DNA from: Actinocatenispora sp963805605
Lineage (GTDB): Bacteria > Actinomycetota > Actinomycetes > Mycobacteriales > Micromonosporaceae
Direction of reading: 5' to 3'
Length of the DNA: 64,000 nt
Assembly (NCBI GenBank): GCA_963805605.1
Contig: CAWDUX010000002.1
Location: 2,356,001 to 2,420,000 of the forward strand
Notes under the pieces: model-generated
What the model was told of the DNA's origin: nothing
Databases searched by the model: none
The model's input: the letters and a program-made list of their open reading frames with translations, nothing else
Part shown: piece after piece, positions 47,305 through 55,635 of the stretch
Layout: every line of letters begins with the position of its first letter
How positions within the stretch are numbered: the first letter of the stretch is position 1
Made by a program: the position numbers and the translations under genes

Positions 47305-48166
47305 CACTCGACCCATTCCGATCCGGGACCTGCTGGAACGGGCACTGCCGGACCAGGCCCCACCGACCACACTCGGCCGGGACACGTTGCTGGCGGCGGG
47401 TCGTCGGGCCCGGGCCCGACGCAACACCCGGCTGACCGGGTGCGCGGTGGCCGCTGTCGTACTGCTGGCTACCGGCACGCTGGGTCTGGTCAGGTACCTG
47501 CCCGGAGCGCCCGGGCAGCAGTCGCGCTCCGGTGCTGCGGGGCACGCTGCCAGCGTCAGCGTCCGGCCGTCCGGATCAGCAGACCCGGACGGCCGACCCA
47601 GCCCGTCCTCGGCAGCCCTGCCCTCCCCGTCCCACGCCGACCGGACCTCCGATCGGCTCAGCCGGGCTCTGCGGCTCCAGATTGGCCACGAGCTGACGGT
47701 GGCCACCTTCCGGGTCGAGACGGGTGAGGGTCACCTGAGCGAGGTCCCAGCCTTCACGTTCGTCCCGCGCGGTCGCAGCGCGTACCGGGCAGGGGCGACG
47801 GTGAGGACGCGCACATCGGTCGGCAACGTCGATGTCGAAGTGGCACGAGACTCCACCACAGCGCCGGGGTGCAGGAGAGTTGGCCACACCCTCGACGGCT
47901 ACCTGCTCTTTCACGAACAGTGCACGTACCGGGACGTCCCCAATGGCAGGGTCTACATCGACACCGTCACGTACCGAGGTAGCCCGACGCAGTATCGGGT
48001 CTCCGCCCTGCGTTCGGACCGCACCACGGTCTGGGCCTCCAGCGCCGACTTCGACCGCGCCGGAGACTCCTCGGCGCTGCCCGCTCCGGTGCCCGGAAGC
48101 GCCGGCCCGGTACTGAGCCTGGAGCAGACCATCGCCATCGTACTCAACCCCGACCTGCACCTCTGA
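47297..48166 (+). CDS. Single-pass membrane protein, probable anti-sigma partner
   Basis: 289 residues. A cytoplasmic ~45-residue N terminus (IRDLLERALPDQAPPTT ... LLAAGRRARARRNTR) precedes a membrane helix (~48-66, CAVAAVVLLATGTLGLV) and a Ser/Pro-rich linker. A ~170-residue outer domain follows. The start overlaps the sigma-factor stop, the usual arrangement for sigma/anti-sigma pairs in this family. No zinc anti-sigma motif is visible. Confidence 0.75.
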   Translation: MSDTRPIPIRDLLERALPDQAPPTTLGRDTLLAAGRRARARRNTRLTGCAVAAVVLLATGTLGLVRYLPGAPGQQSRSGAAGHAASVSVRPSGSADPDGRPSPSSAALPSPSHADRTSDRLSRALRLQIGHELTVATFRVETGEGHLSEVPAFTFVPRGRSAYRAGATVRTRTSVGNVDVEVARDSTTAPGCRRVGHTLDGYLLFHEQCTYRDVPNGRVYIDTVTYRGSPTQYRVSALRSDRTTVWASSADFDRAGDSSALPAPVPGSAGPVLSLEQTIAIVLNPDLHL

Positions 48167-48260
48167 GGTTCGCTGCCCGGGCGGTCCGTCCGGTACGCGA
48201 CGGCACGTCTGTCCGTTCCGGTGATACGGATGTTGCTGTGGTCTCCGGGATGATGAGGAC

Positions 48261-48635
48261 ATGACGGTACGACGTGTCGTGCTCCTGGTGACCTGCCTCC
48301 TGGTGTCGGTGCTGGCGGTCTGGTTCGCGCTGGACCAGCGAAAATTGAGCACCATCGCCACGGCGGTGTCGGCGCTGGTCGCGGTGGCCGCGCTCGGGAT
48401 CGGGGTGTGGACCACGCTGCGCTCCGGTATGCCGGCCGGCCCGGGCAGCGTGTCTGCGGCACCCACCATCCGGGTGGCGGATACGGGTTCGGCCGAGGTC
48501 GGCGCAGACGGTGACGGCAACACCGGTGCGCTGTTCCACGGTTCGCCGCCGGCATCGTCGGTGACGGTGGAGAACTCCGGCCAGGGGAAGGCCGGTGCAC
48601 GCGGCAGGATCAACACCGGGTTCGAGCAGAAGTGA
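48261..48635 (+). CDS. Small two-helix membrane protein, unknown function
   Basis: 124 residues behind GATGAGGAC. Two hydrophobic segments (~5-22 and ~32-50) and a Gly/Asn/Thr-rich tail (VGADGDGNTGALFHG, AGARGRINTGFEQK). The tail style recurs at the N terminus of the next protein (IGVNGTGAAEAGDGGKANSG). No family recognised. The stop overlaps the next GTG (GTGA). Confidence 0.65.
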   Translation: MTVRRVVLLVTCLLVSVLAVWFALDQRKLSTIATAVSALVAVAALGIGVWTTLRSGMPAGPGSVSAAPTIRVADTGSAEVGADGDGNTGALFHGSPPASSVTVENSGQGKAGARGRINTGFEQK

Positions 48636-49675
48636 CCGGTCCCGAGGAGGGCGGCCAGCCTCCCGAGCGGAGGGTTTCCTCGAATCCGGCCGGTTCGCTG
48701 ATCGGCGTCAACGGGACCGGCGCTGCGGAGGCTGGTGACGGTGGCAAGGCCAACAGCGGTCTGATGGTCGTCATCGAGAAGGTCATCGTCCACAAGCGTT
48801 CGTCGATCGCCGGGGCGGCCGTCATCCTGTTGGTGTGCCTGGCGGTGATCGTCGTGTGGACCTCTGGTGACCCGGCCGGGTCGGCTGTCGCACAGAGCAG
48901 GCCCCTGACCACCAGGGTCGCCGCGATGTCGGCCAACAGCAACGGCTTCGACCTGGTCTTTCCGACCAGTATGGAACCTGCCGCGGAACGCTACGTCGAC
49001 ACCTTCAACCAGACGACCGGCAGGGCCGACTTCCGTGGCGTCGACAAGCGTTTCGCCGCGGCACTGTACGACGGTGCCTTTTCGCTGGGCGGCATGAAGT
49101 TCGAGATCGAGGTCCGCAACCCGGGGGACACCGAGGCGGAGATCACGAACGTACGGATACTCGCGCGGCGCAGCGCCGTCCCGTTGGGTACGGCGGTCCT
49201 GACGCAGGTCGGTGGGGCCGGCAACGACCCGCACATCATGGACTTCTACCTGGACCAGCCGCTGCCGGTGGCGATGGTGACCCGAGACGAGGACACCGAT
49301 CCGATGACGCCGTTCTTCGACCGGGAACACATCAGCGTGCCTGGTCACACCGGCGCGACGCTCATCGCGAGAGTAACGGCGCAGGCGGTCGCGGCCACCT
49401 TCACCCTGGCTGTCGACTACACGCTCGCCGGACGGCACCGGACCAGCAAGGTCACCATGACCCCGGACGGCAAGCCGTTCCGGGTGGCGGCGCTGGCCTG
49501 CCTCCGAGGGGCCGCCCCGGTTGCGGGCGGCATGCCCCGTTCCGATGTGCAGACGTTCCGTGCGCGGTGGTACGGCTCGGTGTACGACCTGGCAGTCGGC
49601 CGTACGAAGGAGGGCTTCTACACGCTCGTCCCGGTCGCGCCCGGGCATTTCGCGGCGACCTGTAGGCCGCTGTGA
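48632..49675 (+). CDS. Single-pass membrane protein, unknown function
   Basis: 347 residues from the overlapping GTG at 48632. A Gly-rich cytoplasmic head (~1-45), one helix (~58-77, AGAAVILLVCLAVIVVW) and a ~260-residue outer beta-rich domain containing MKFEIEVRNPGDTEAEITNVRI (in pieces). I cannot name a family. It is coupled on both sides by GTGA overlaps. Confidence 0.68.
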   Translation: MTGPEEGGQPPERRVSSNPAGSLIGVNGTGAAEAGDGGKANSGLMVVIEKVIVHKRSSIAGAAVILLVCLAVIVVWTSGDPAGSAVAQSRPLTTRVAAMSANSNGFDLVFPTSMEPAAERYVDTFNQTTGRADFRGVDKRFAAALYDGAFSLGGMKFEIEVRNPGDTEAEITNVRILARRSAVPLGTAVLTQVGGAGNDPHIMDFYLDQPLPVAMVTRDEDTDPMTPFFDREHISVPGHTGATLIARVTAQAVAATFTLAVDYTLAGRHRTSKVTMTPDGKPFRVAALACLRGAAPVAGGMPRSDVQTFRARWYGSVYDLAVGRTKEGFYTLVPVAPGHFAATCRPL

Positions 49676-50826
49676 CGATGGTGTCCGCGCCGGCGGCCGG
49701 GCGCCGGGTGTGGCGGTTGCTCGCCGTCCTGATGCTGGTGGTGCTGCTGCCGGGCGGGCTGGTCACCGGGGCCGGAAAGTGGGCTGTGCCGGGGATCTAC
49801 GGGTACGCGACCGGGCACGAGCTGGTGGTGGTGCGCGGTGGCCGTACGCTGGCCCGCACTCCGGTTCGCTACAACTTCAGCTACGGGGGTGCCACGACCA
49901 CAGTGGACGGTCGCTTCTTCGTCATTCTCACCGACGAGGGCAGGTCCACGGCAGCGGAGTCGCGGCGTCTGGTGGTGGTGGATTCCCGGCAGGGCCGGGT
50001 ACGTCGGTTGCCGTGCCCGGCCTGTACGAGCATGGCGCCGGCCGGCGGCTCGCGCGTGCTGGTGGCCACCGGGGACGGCTACTTCGACGGCATCCTCCGC
50101 TACGACCTGGCGCGATCCGGGCCACCCGTCCGGTTGCAGGCGGACGCCAGGGATCTCGGTGAGGTACGGCTGCTGGCCGGTGCCGCGGGCGCCGTGTTCG
50201 CCGTCGACTTCGCCTCCTCCGAGCAGGAGGTCTACTACACGGTGACGCCGACCGGCCGGTGGCGGAAGATCGCGACGAAGGATGTCCTGCGCTACGACGT
50301 GTCGGGCCGGATCTACCACCGTGGGGTGGGCAGGGCGGCCGGGGCACAGTTCGCCGACGGAGCGGTCCAGTTCGCCTTCGGTTCGGGCTTCGCCGATCCG
50401 ACCCATGGCTGCATGGTGTCCGGCTATGTCACTCTCTTCTCGCCCGAGCGGCGTGCGGCGGTGGAGACCGATCTGTCCGGGCTGACGACCGGCGGATTCG
50501 ATCCGCAGACCGATACCTTGGTCGACCTGGATGTGTGGTGGCAGGGCCCGGAACTGCACGCGATCTTCGCGCAGGGACGCTGCGTGGGTGAGCGGCCCGC
50601 CGCGAGCAGTGCTCGTACCGAGGAATGGCGGCTGCGGCAGGGCCAGTGGCAGCGGGTATCGGCCGAGCAGGTGTGTTCGGTACGCCGGCTGCCCGGCGGG
50701 GTCCGGCTGAGTGTCGCGCGTGCGCCGCACCGACTGTCCTGTGACCAGGGCACCCTGTACATGACCCGCAACGGTCACCGGCAGCGGATCGCAGCCGATG
50801 TGGTCGCACTGGCAGTCCCTGGCTGA
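49672..50826 (+). CDS. Secreted or membrane-anchored beta-propeller-like protein
   Basis: 384 residues from the overlapping GTG at 49672 (ATG 49678 also possible). One N-terminal helix (~12-32, LLAVLMLVVLLPGGLVTG) acts as signal or anchor. The rest shows repeated beta-strand units (GRFFVILTDEG, SRVLVATGDGYFDGILRYDL, DLGEVRLLAGAAGAVFAVDF) typical of propeller proteins. It has four Cys in the outer part. No precise family. Last gene of the run that begins at 48261. Confidence 0.65.
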   Translation: MTMVSAPAAGRRVWRLLAVLMLVVLLPGGLVTGAGKWAVPGIYGYATGHELVVVRGGRTLARTPVRYNFSYGGATTTVDGRFFVILTDEGRSTAAESRRLVVVDSRQGRVRRLPCPACTSMAPAGGSRVLVATGDGYFDGILRYDLARSGPPVRLQADARDLGEVRLLAGAAGAVFAVDFASSEQEVYYTVTPTGRWRKIATKDVLRYDVSGRIYHRGVGRAAGAQFADGAVQFAFGSGFADPTHGCMVSGYVTLFSPERRAAVETDLSGLTTGGFDPQTDTLVDLDVWWQGPELHAIFAQGRCVGERPAASSARTEEWRLRQGQWQRVSAEQVCSVRRLPGGVRLSVARAPHRLSCDQGTLYMTRNGHRQRIAADVVALAVPG

Positions 50827-50831
50827 CCGCG

Positions 50832-51473
50832 TCAGCGGTACGCCGCCACAACGGTCACAGTGGACAGTGGACTCTGCTCGTTCTTCGATCGGCGCATGGT
50901 CCACAGTGGATGATTACGGTCCGGTTCGCCCCACAGCATCGAACCGCTCCTACACGCCATGGCGAAGTAGAGCTGGCCGCGCGGCTGTGGGCCGGCGCCG
51001 CTGGTCCGGGCACATTGGTCGCCACCGGTCAGTACGACCATCCAGACACGGTCGTAGCCGGCACCGTTTCCCTGGTCCGGCAATGGTTCCGTCAGGTTCA
51101 GCACATCGAGTTCGTCCGGCGCGGTCGGGCAGGCGACCTTGTTCGCCGAGGACGGGTACGGGCTGGAGAAACACGGGTCGAGGATGCCGGCCTGCCCTTC
51201 GCACCGGTACGAGTCGGTGCGACCGGCCAGTTCGGAGGTCGCCCAGCAGGAACCCTCGCCGGTGTGCTCCCGGTAGCCGGCGGCGATCCCGTGTTCGGTG
51301 AACGGGACGATCTTGACGACCCTGGTGCCCCTGGTCCCGCCACCGGACCGCGCGTCACCAGCACTCTGCGCACCGCCGGACGACCCGGAGCCGCAGGCAG
51401 CCAGCCCGACGGTAGAAGCCAGCGCGAGAACCGCGGCCGGGCGGCGGAGCCGACCGTGCTGTGTGCTGTCCAT
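50832..51473 (-). CDS. Lipoprotein, unknown function
   Basis: 213 residues from ATG 51473, chosen because AAGGAG lies 8 bases upstream. A lipobox LAAC at ~31-34 follows a hydrophobic signal (AAVLALASTVG). The mature part has a Gly/Ser linker then a domain with several Cys (SCWAT, YRCEGQ, DPCFSS, VACPT, MACRSGS). It converges on the propeller gene with 5 bases between stops. Confidence 0.75.
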   Translation of the reverse strand: MDSTQHGRLRRPAAVLALASTVGLAACGSGSSGGAQSAGDARSGGGTRGTRVVKIVPFTEHGIAAGYREHTGEGSCWATSELAGRTDSYRCEGQAGILDPCFSSPYPSSANKVACPTAPDELDVLNLTEPLPDQGNGAGYDRVWMVVLTGGDQCARTSGAGPQPRGQLYFAMACRSGSMLWGEPDRNHPLWTMRRSKNEQSPLSTVTVVAAYR

Positions 51474-51604
51474 CCGACGGCTCCTTGCGGCAGCGTTCTG
51501 GGTTACCACAAGGCATAGCGCGCCGGACGAGCGGAATGCTACCGCTCATCCAAACTCCTGCCGGATCATGACCGAAAGGCCGACTGGTGCTGGCCGATCG
51601 GCGC

Positions 51605-52054
51605 TCAGCTGCCCGGGATCTCCTCCAGCCGCACCACGGGGATGTCCCGGGTGGTCCTGGCCTGGTAGTCGGCGTACGGCGGCCAGAGCTCCATCAGCTG
51701 TCCCCAGACCCGGGTCTTGTCCGCGTTCGAGAGGGTCCGCGCGCGGGCCGGGAAGCGGTCCGGGCCGATCCGGAGGCGTACGTCTGGATTGGCCACGATG
51801 CTGCGGTACCACTGCGGGTGGTCGTCGGCGCCGCCCTTGGAGGCGACGATCAGGTACGCGTCGTGGTCCTCGCCGTAGATCAGTACGGTCCGGTGCCACC
51901 GGCCGGTACGCCAGCCCTGGTAGTCCAGCAGCAGGCAGGGCGCGCCCTGCAGGGTGGTGCCCTCGGTGCCGCCGGACTCCTCGTACGTCCTGGCCTGCTG
52001 TGCCACCCAGTCGACGGGGCTGAGCTGCACTTCCTCGTCAGCCGTACCGGTCAT
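51605..52054 (-). CDS. F420-dependent nitroreductase (Ddn/FDOR-A) family protein
   Basis: 149 residues from ATG 52054. GAPCLLLDYQGWRTGRWHRTVLIY (in pieces), LIVASKGGADDHPQWYRSIVANPDV and LWPPYADYQARTTRDIPVVRLE match the deazaflavin-dependent oxidoreductase family. These bind cofactor F420 and reduce quinones or xenobiotics. It stands alone. Confidence 0.9.
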   Translation of the reverse strand: MTGTADEEVQLSPVDWVAQQARTYEESGGTEGTTLQGAPCLLLDYQGWRTGRWHRTVLIYGEDHDAYLIVASKGGADDHPQWYRSIVANPDVRLRIGPDRFPARARTLSNADKTRVWGQLMELWPPYADYQARTTRDIPVVRLEEIPGS

Positions 52055-52170
52055 GTCCTCACGGTGACGGTCGGGGGGCGGGCGGGTGCGGAAATCCCAG
52101 GGATTCCCCGTTCCGTGACCCGGACACCGGGGCCACCGCGGATTGCGTGGCCCCGCGAGCGCAAACCCCC

Positions 52171-52449
52171 TCAGGTGGGCACCTCGCACAGGCGGGGCTC
52201 GGTGGTCAGGTCGTCAAGTACGACGGTGAGCGCCCGGATACGGGAACGTACCTCGTCCTCCAGGGCTTTCGGCAGGTCGTACCAGTCGTCCATGGTGATC
52301 GCCCGCCGGTCGGGGAGACCGGATATCAGTTCATGGATCTCGGCGACGGACAGGCCGACCCGTTGGGCGACCCGGACGATCTTGATGATGCAGGCGTCCA
52401 CCTCGTGGAAGCGCCGCTGGTTGCCGCTGGTGCGGGCGGCGCTGATCAC
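52171..52449 (-). pseudogene. MerR-family regulator, N-terminally truncated
   Basis: The ~92-residue frame begins in the middle of a MerR winged helix: TSGNQRRFHEVDACIIKIVRVAQRVGLSVAEIHELISGL (in pieces), followed by the coiled-coil dimerisation helix. The normal first ~25 residues (the IGELA helix-turn-helix and LRFYE) are absent in frame. An adjacent frame reads GRFERVGPPVEL directly before it, a possible frameshifted remnant. Either a decayed gene or another indel. Confidence 0.6.
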
Positions 52450-52611
52450 AGCTCGACTGGTGGGCCGACGCGCTCGAATCGGCCCGCGCCCGCCAGCCGT
52501 ACCCGGCCTGACCTGGAGCTCCGCCGGTCCGGCTGTGTGCGGGCCGGCGCCGGTGGTTCCCGTTCGGTAGGTTCTGGCCTGTTCGAGCGTCGATGGATGG
52601 GGAGGCTGGCG

Positions 52612-53133
52612 GTGGCCGAGGTCGCGGGTGTGGTGGCGGATCTGAAGGCGGCACTGGAGTCGGTGGGCAAGGCCCGGTCGGAGACGGCGGCGGCCGACAG
52701 CAATGTGGAATCGGTGCAGTCGCGTACGGCCGCGACCGGCTTCCAGGGGGTGGCGCGGCGGCTTGCGACGGTACGCGAGCAGCTCCGGCAGGCACAGGGT
52801 CGTGAATCCGGCCTCGTCGACGAACTCCAGCAGGCGGTGAGCCGGGTCGGTGCGGTCACCGACGACATGTCGCCGGGCGAGGTGGTGGCGTCGCTGAGCC
52901 CGGTACTGGACAAGGCCGAGGCCGCGGGCAAGACGACGATGGCCGTGATGCAGGAGCTGAACAAGGCCAAGGGCGCGGCCGGTGCGGCGCTGGAAGGCGG
53001 TCAGCCGGGTCCGCTGGTCGCGTCCATCGACAAGCCGATCAAGACGCTGGGCCAGGCGAACGTCAAGTTGCGTACCGCGAAGAGCGCGATCGAGAAGGTC
53101 GTCACCCAGGCCCGCCAGAGCGGAAATTTCTGA
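52612..53133 (+). CDS. DUF6244-like coiled-coil protein
   Basis: 173 residues from a GTG at 52612 behind GGGGAGG. It is almost wholly helical and Ala/Gln/Lys-rich, with heptad-like stretches (FQGVARRLATVREQLRQAQGRESGLVDELQQAV, in pieces). It resembles a family of small actinomycete proteins of unknown role. The next gene starts about 55 bases later on the same strand, so an operon is likely. Type VII secretion-like folds are an alternative but no WXG motif is visible. Confidence 0.6.
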   Translation: MAEVAGVVADLKAALESVGKARSETAAADSNVESVQSRTAATGFQGVARRLATVREQLRQAQGRESGLVDELQQAVSRVGAVTDDMSPGEVVASLSPVLDKAEAAGKTTMAVMQELNKAKGAAGAALEGGQPGPLVASIDKPIKTLGQANVKLRTAKSAIEKVVTQARQSGNF

Positions 53134-53187
53134 CCGGGGGTGGCGGCCTCATCGGCCAACCAGTTGCACCTCGGAACCGGGGAGTAG

Positions 53188-53566
53188 ATGTTGCGGGGTG
53201 TGGGGTTCTTCCGTGAGCTGCCCCATGGCGATGACGACGGACCGGTGTTCGAGCAGGCGCGTGACCGGTTGTCCGGAGAACACAAGGCCGACCTGGTTCG
53301 CTATCTCGACGCCGGGCGCGTGTTGGCGTGCTTCGGGTGTGCTGGCCCGCGACGAGTTCGACGACGAGCATGCACCGATCGGTCAGCTCAACATCTTGAC
53401 GGACGGAGACTGGGCCTGGCCCAGTGACCTCTCCTACTACGTCGACAAGTACGCGGTCGAGTTGCCCGGAGACTTCGTGCGTAACGCGGCCGGGCGTAGC
53501 TGGGTCGTTCCCGAGCTCTCCCGCGAAGAGCTTGTACAGGCCGAAGAGGAGTTCCTGTCCACCTGA
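53188..53566 (+). pseudogene. Small conserved hypothetical protein, one frameshift
   Basis: The frame from ATG 53188 reads GVGFFRELPHGDDDGPVFEQARDRL and RYLDAGRVLA, then loses frame near 53327-53332. One base further on, the next frame continues SGVLARDEFDDEHAPIG, WAWPSDLSYYVDKYAVELP and VPELSREELVQAEEEFLST to 53566. Joined length ~126. Both parts look under selection, so one extra base (sequencing or mutation) is the simplest cause. No function known. Confidence 0.6.
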
Positions 53567-53720
53567 GTCTGAGGACTGATCGACGGCCGGCGGCCATTCT
53601 GGGCGTTTGGCGTCGTTGCTGCTGGTCTGCTTGGTACCGTTCAGTAGCGAGTGTGTTGCGTGGCTACGAATCATTGACTCATGCAGATACTTCACCAGCT
53701 GGGTCGGGGGATAAGAAGCA

Positions 53721-54680
53721 ATGGCGTTGCGACATGGTGCGGTCAGTCGCAGGGGGTTGTTGACCGGGGCGCTGGTGCTGCCGCTGGCGGCGTGCGCGAA
53801 ACCCGAGGTCCGTACGACCGTGGCGGCGAACGCGGCGCCGTCGCCGAGTCCCAGCGTGGATGCCGCCGAGCGGTCGCACTTTGCCGCACTGGAGCGGAAG
53901 TACGATGCGCGGCTGGGCGTCTACGCGATGGCTCTCGGCAGCGGGCTGTCCGTTGCCTACAGGCCGGACGAGAGGTTCGCGTTCTGCTCGACGTTCAAAG
54001 GTCTCGCGGCGGCGGCAGTGTTGCACCAGCATCCACTGTCTCATCTGGACAAGATCGTCAGGTACGCGGCCGCGGACATCAACTCGTTCTCGCCGGTGAC
54101 CGAGCGGCACATCGGCACCGGGATGACCATCCGGCAGCTGTGTGACGCTGCGATCCGGTACAGCGACGGGACCGCTGCCAACCTGCTCGTGCGTGACATC
54201 GGGGGCCCGGAGAAGCTCACGGCGTACTTCCGCGGTCTCGGCGACACCGTCAGCAGGATGGACCAGTACGAGCCGCAGCTGAACCGCAACACGCACGCCG
54301 ATCCGCGCGACGCCACCACTCCACGGGCGCTTGCCGACGACTACCGCAAGGTGGCGCTCGGTACCGCGCTGCCCGGCAACAAGCGTTCGCTGCTGAAGAA
54401 CTGGTTGCGGCACAACACGACCGGGGCGAAGTCCATCCGGGCCGGCATACCGCACGGGTGGACGGTGGCCGACAAGACCGGCAATGGCGACTACGGCCGC
54501 ATCAACGACGTCGCCATCGTCTGGCCGCCGCACACCAAACCGCTGGTCATCGCGGTGATGTCGGACCGGAAGGGTTACGACACCCCGCCGCGCCAACCCA
54601 TCCTCGCCGCCGCTACCAGCTACGTCCTGACCGCCCTCCACCTCGCCACGCCCAGCCTGCACCCGTCAAGTACGCCTTAG
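53721..54680 (+). CDS. bla: Class A beta-lactamase, lipoprotein
   Basis: 319 residues. Twin Arg (SRRGLLTGALVLPL) followed by a lipobox LAAC suggests a Tat-exported, lipid-anchored enzyme. Active-site motifs: STFK (S70-x-x-K73), YSDGTAANLL (S130-D-G), YEPQLN (E166 of the omega loop) and DKTGNG (K234-T-G). SDG in place of SDN is also seen in mycobacterial BlaC. It hydrolyses penicillins and probably cephalosporins; spectrum cannot be predicted. Its stop overlaps that of the ankyrin gene on the opposite strand. Confidence 0.95.
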   Translation: MALRHGAVSRRGLLTGALVLPLAACAKPEVRTTVAANAAPSPSPSVDAAERSHFAALERKYDARLGVYAMALGSGLSVAYRPDERFAFCSTFKGLAAAAVLHQHPLSHLDKIVRYAAADINSFSPVTERHIGTGMTIRQLCDAAIRYSDGTAANLLVRDIGGPEKLTAYFRGLGDTVSRMDQYEPQLNRNTHADPRDATTPRALADDYRKVALGTALPGNKRSLLKNWLRHNTTGAKSIRAGIPHGWTVADKTGNGDYGRINDVAIVWPPHTKPLVIAVMSDRKGYDTPPRQPILAAATSYVLTALHLATPSLHPSSTP

Positions 54681-55099
54681 CCCCGTGACCCGGCTTGAGG
54701 GTGCGGTGCGTCGGGTAGGAATCTCTTGAGGTCGTAGTTGGCGACCTTCTGCACGAGACCACGAGGACTGACTCCGTGGTTGTTCGCAGAATCCGGGTCG
54801 GCGCCTGCGGCCAGGAGTACCCGAATGATGCGCCCCTCGCCATCTCGAACATTGAACAGTGCGACCAAGAGAGGGGTGTTCCCGAAGGCGTTGCGGGCAT
54901 CGACGTGCGCGCCCGCGGCGAGCAGAGTTTCGGCGATCTCGGCCTGCTGCTCCTGGGCGGCTGCGTGCAGCGGAGTGAAACCGGCGCGGTCGGGAGTGTT
55001 GACGTCCTCACCTGCGTTCAGGGCTGCCTGAAGATCGTCGAGGCGACCTTCGACAGCGGCGTAGTGCAGGTCGGTCCGTCCGGCACGGTCAGGGCTCAC
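54677..55099 (-). CDS. Ankyrin-repeat protein
   Basis: 140 residues from a GTG at 55099 overlapping the GNAT stop. About three and a half ankyrin repeats are visible: GRTDLHYAAVEGRLDDLQAALNAGEDVN, GFTPLHAAAQEQQAEIAETLLAAGAHVD, GNTPLLVALFN...VLLAAGADPD and NHGVSPRGLV (quoted in part). Ankyrin repeats bind proteins. Last gene of a GntR-GNAT-ankyrin operon. Confidence 0.88.
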   Translation of the reverse strand: MSPDRAGRTDLHYAAVEGRLDDLQAALNAGEDVNTPDRAGFTPLHAAAQEQQAEIAETLLAAGAHVDARNAFGNTPLLVALFNVRDGEGRIIRVLLAAGADPDSANNHGVSPRGLVQKVANYDLKRFLPDAPHPQAGSRG

Positions 55100-55632
55100 T
55101 GGTAATCCTGTATGGGGCTCGCGTAACAGTAGGCGTGGACCTGCTGGTTGTCGCCGAACGTATGGATGGTGCTGCCGAGACGGACACAGCCCAGCCGCTC
55201 GTACAGGTGGATGGCGGCGCGGTCCTTGGTCATGACGTCGAAGACGATCCGTCGTCCGAGCGGTCGGCTGTGGTGGAACGCGGCGGCGGCGAGCGCCTGC
55301 CCGAGTGCCTGTCCCCGGCCCTTCGGTGCGACGAAAAGCCTTGCTACGACGGCGATCTGTTCCTCGCGCAGACCTTCCTGCTCGATCAGCATCGCCACGG
55401 CGGCCTCGTCGCGGGGCTCGCAGAGCGCGGCATGACCGACGACCTCTCCCGATGCCTCCGCCACCCACGCCTGCAGCAGGCCGTCGGGGAACAGCCAGCC
55501 CTCCGCGTCCGACACTCCCTCGACCAGGTAGCCGTCGACTGCATGGACCTCCTTCAGCGCTTGCACGCAGGCCGGGATGTCCCCAGCGGTACGCGGCCGT
55601 ACCAAGGTTGCTCGGTCAGCTGATGTCGTCAC
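55096..55632 (-). CDS. GNAT family N-acetyltransferase
   Basis: 178 residues. GNAT fold: VRPRTAGDIPACVQAL at the N terminus, VVARLFVAPKGRGQALGQAL with the acetyl-CoA-binding (R/Q)-x-x-G-x-G/A pattern near 110, and IHLYERLGCVRLGS near 145. The substrate is unknown. It starts 3 bases after the GntR stop and overlaps the ankyrin start. Confidence 0.88.
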   Translation of the reverse strand: MTTSADRATLVRPRTAGDIPACVQALKEVHAVDGYLVEGVSDAEGWLFPDGLLQAWVAEASGEVVGHAALCEPRDEAAVAMLIEQEGLREEQIAVVARLFVAPKGRGQALGQALAAAAFHHSRPLGRRIVFDVMTKDRAAIHLYERLGCVRLGSTIHTFGDNQQVHAYCYASPIQDYQ

Positions 55633-55635
55633 GTG

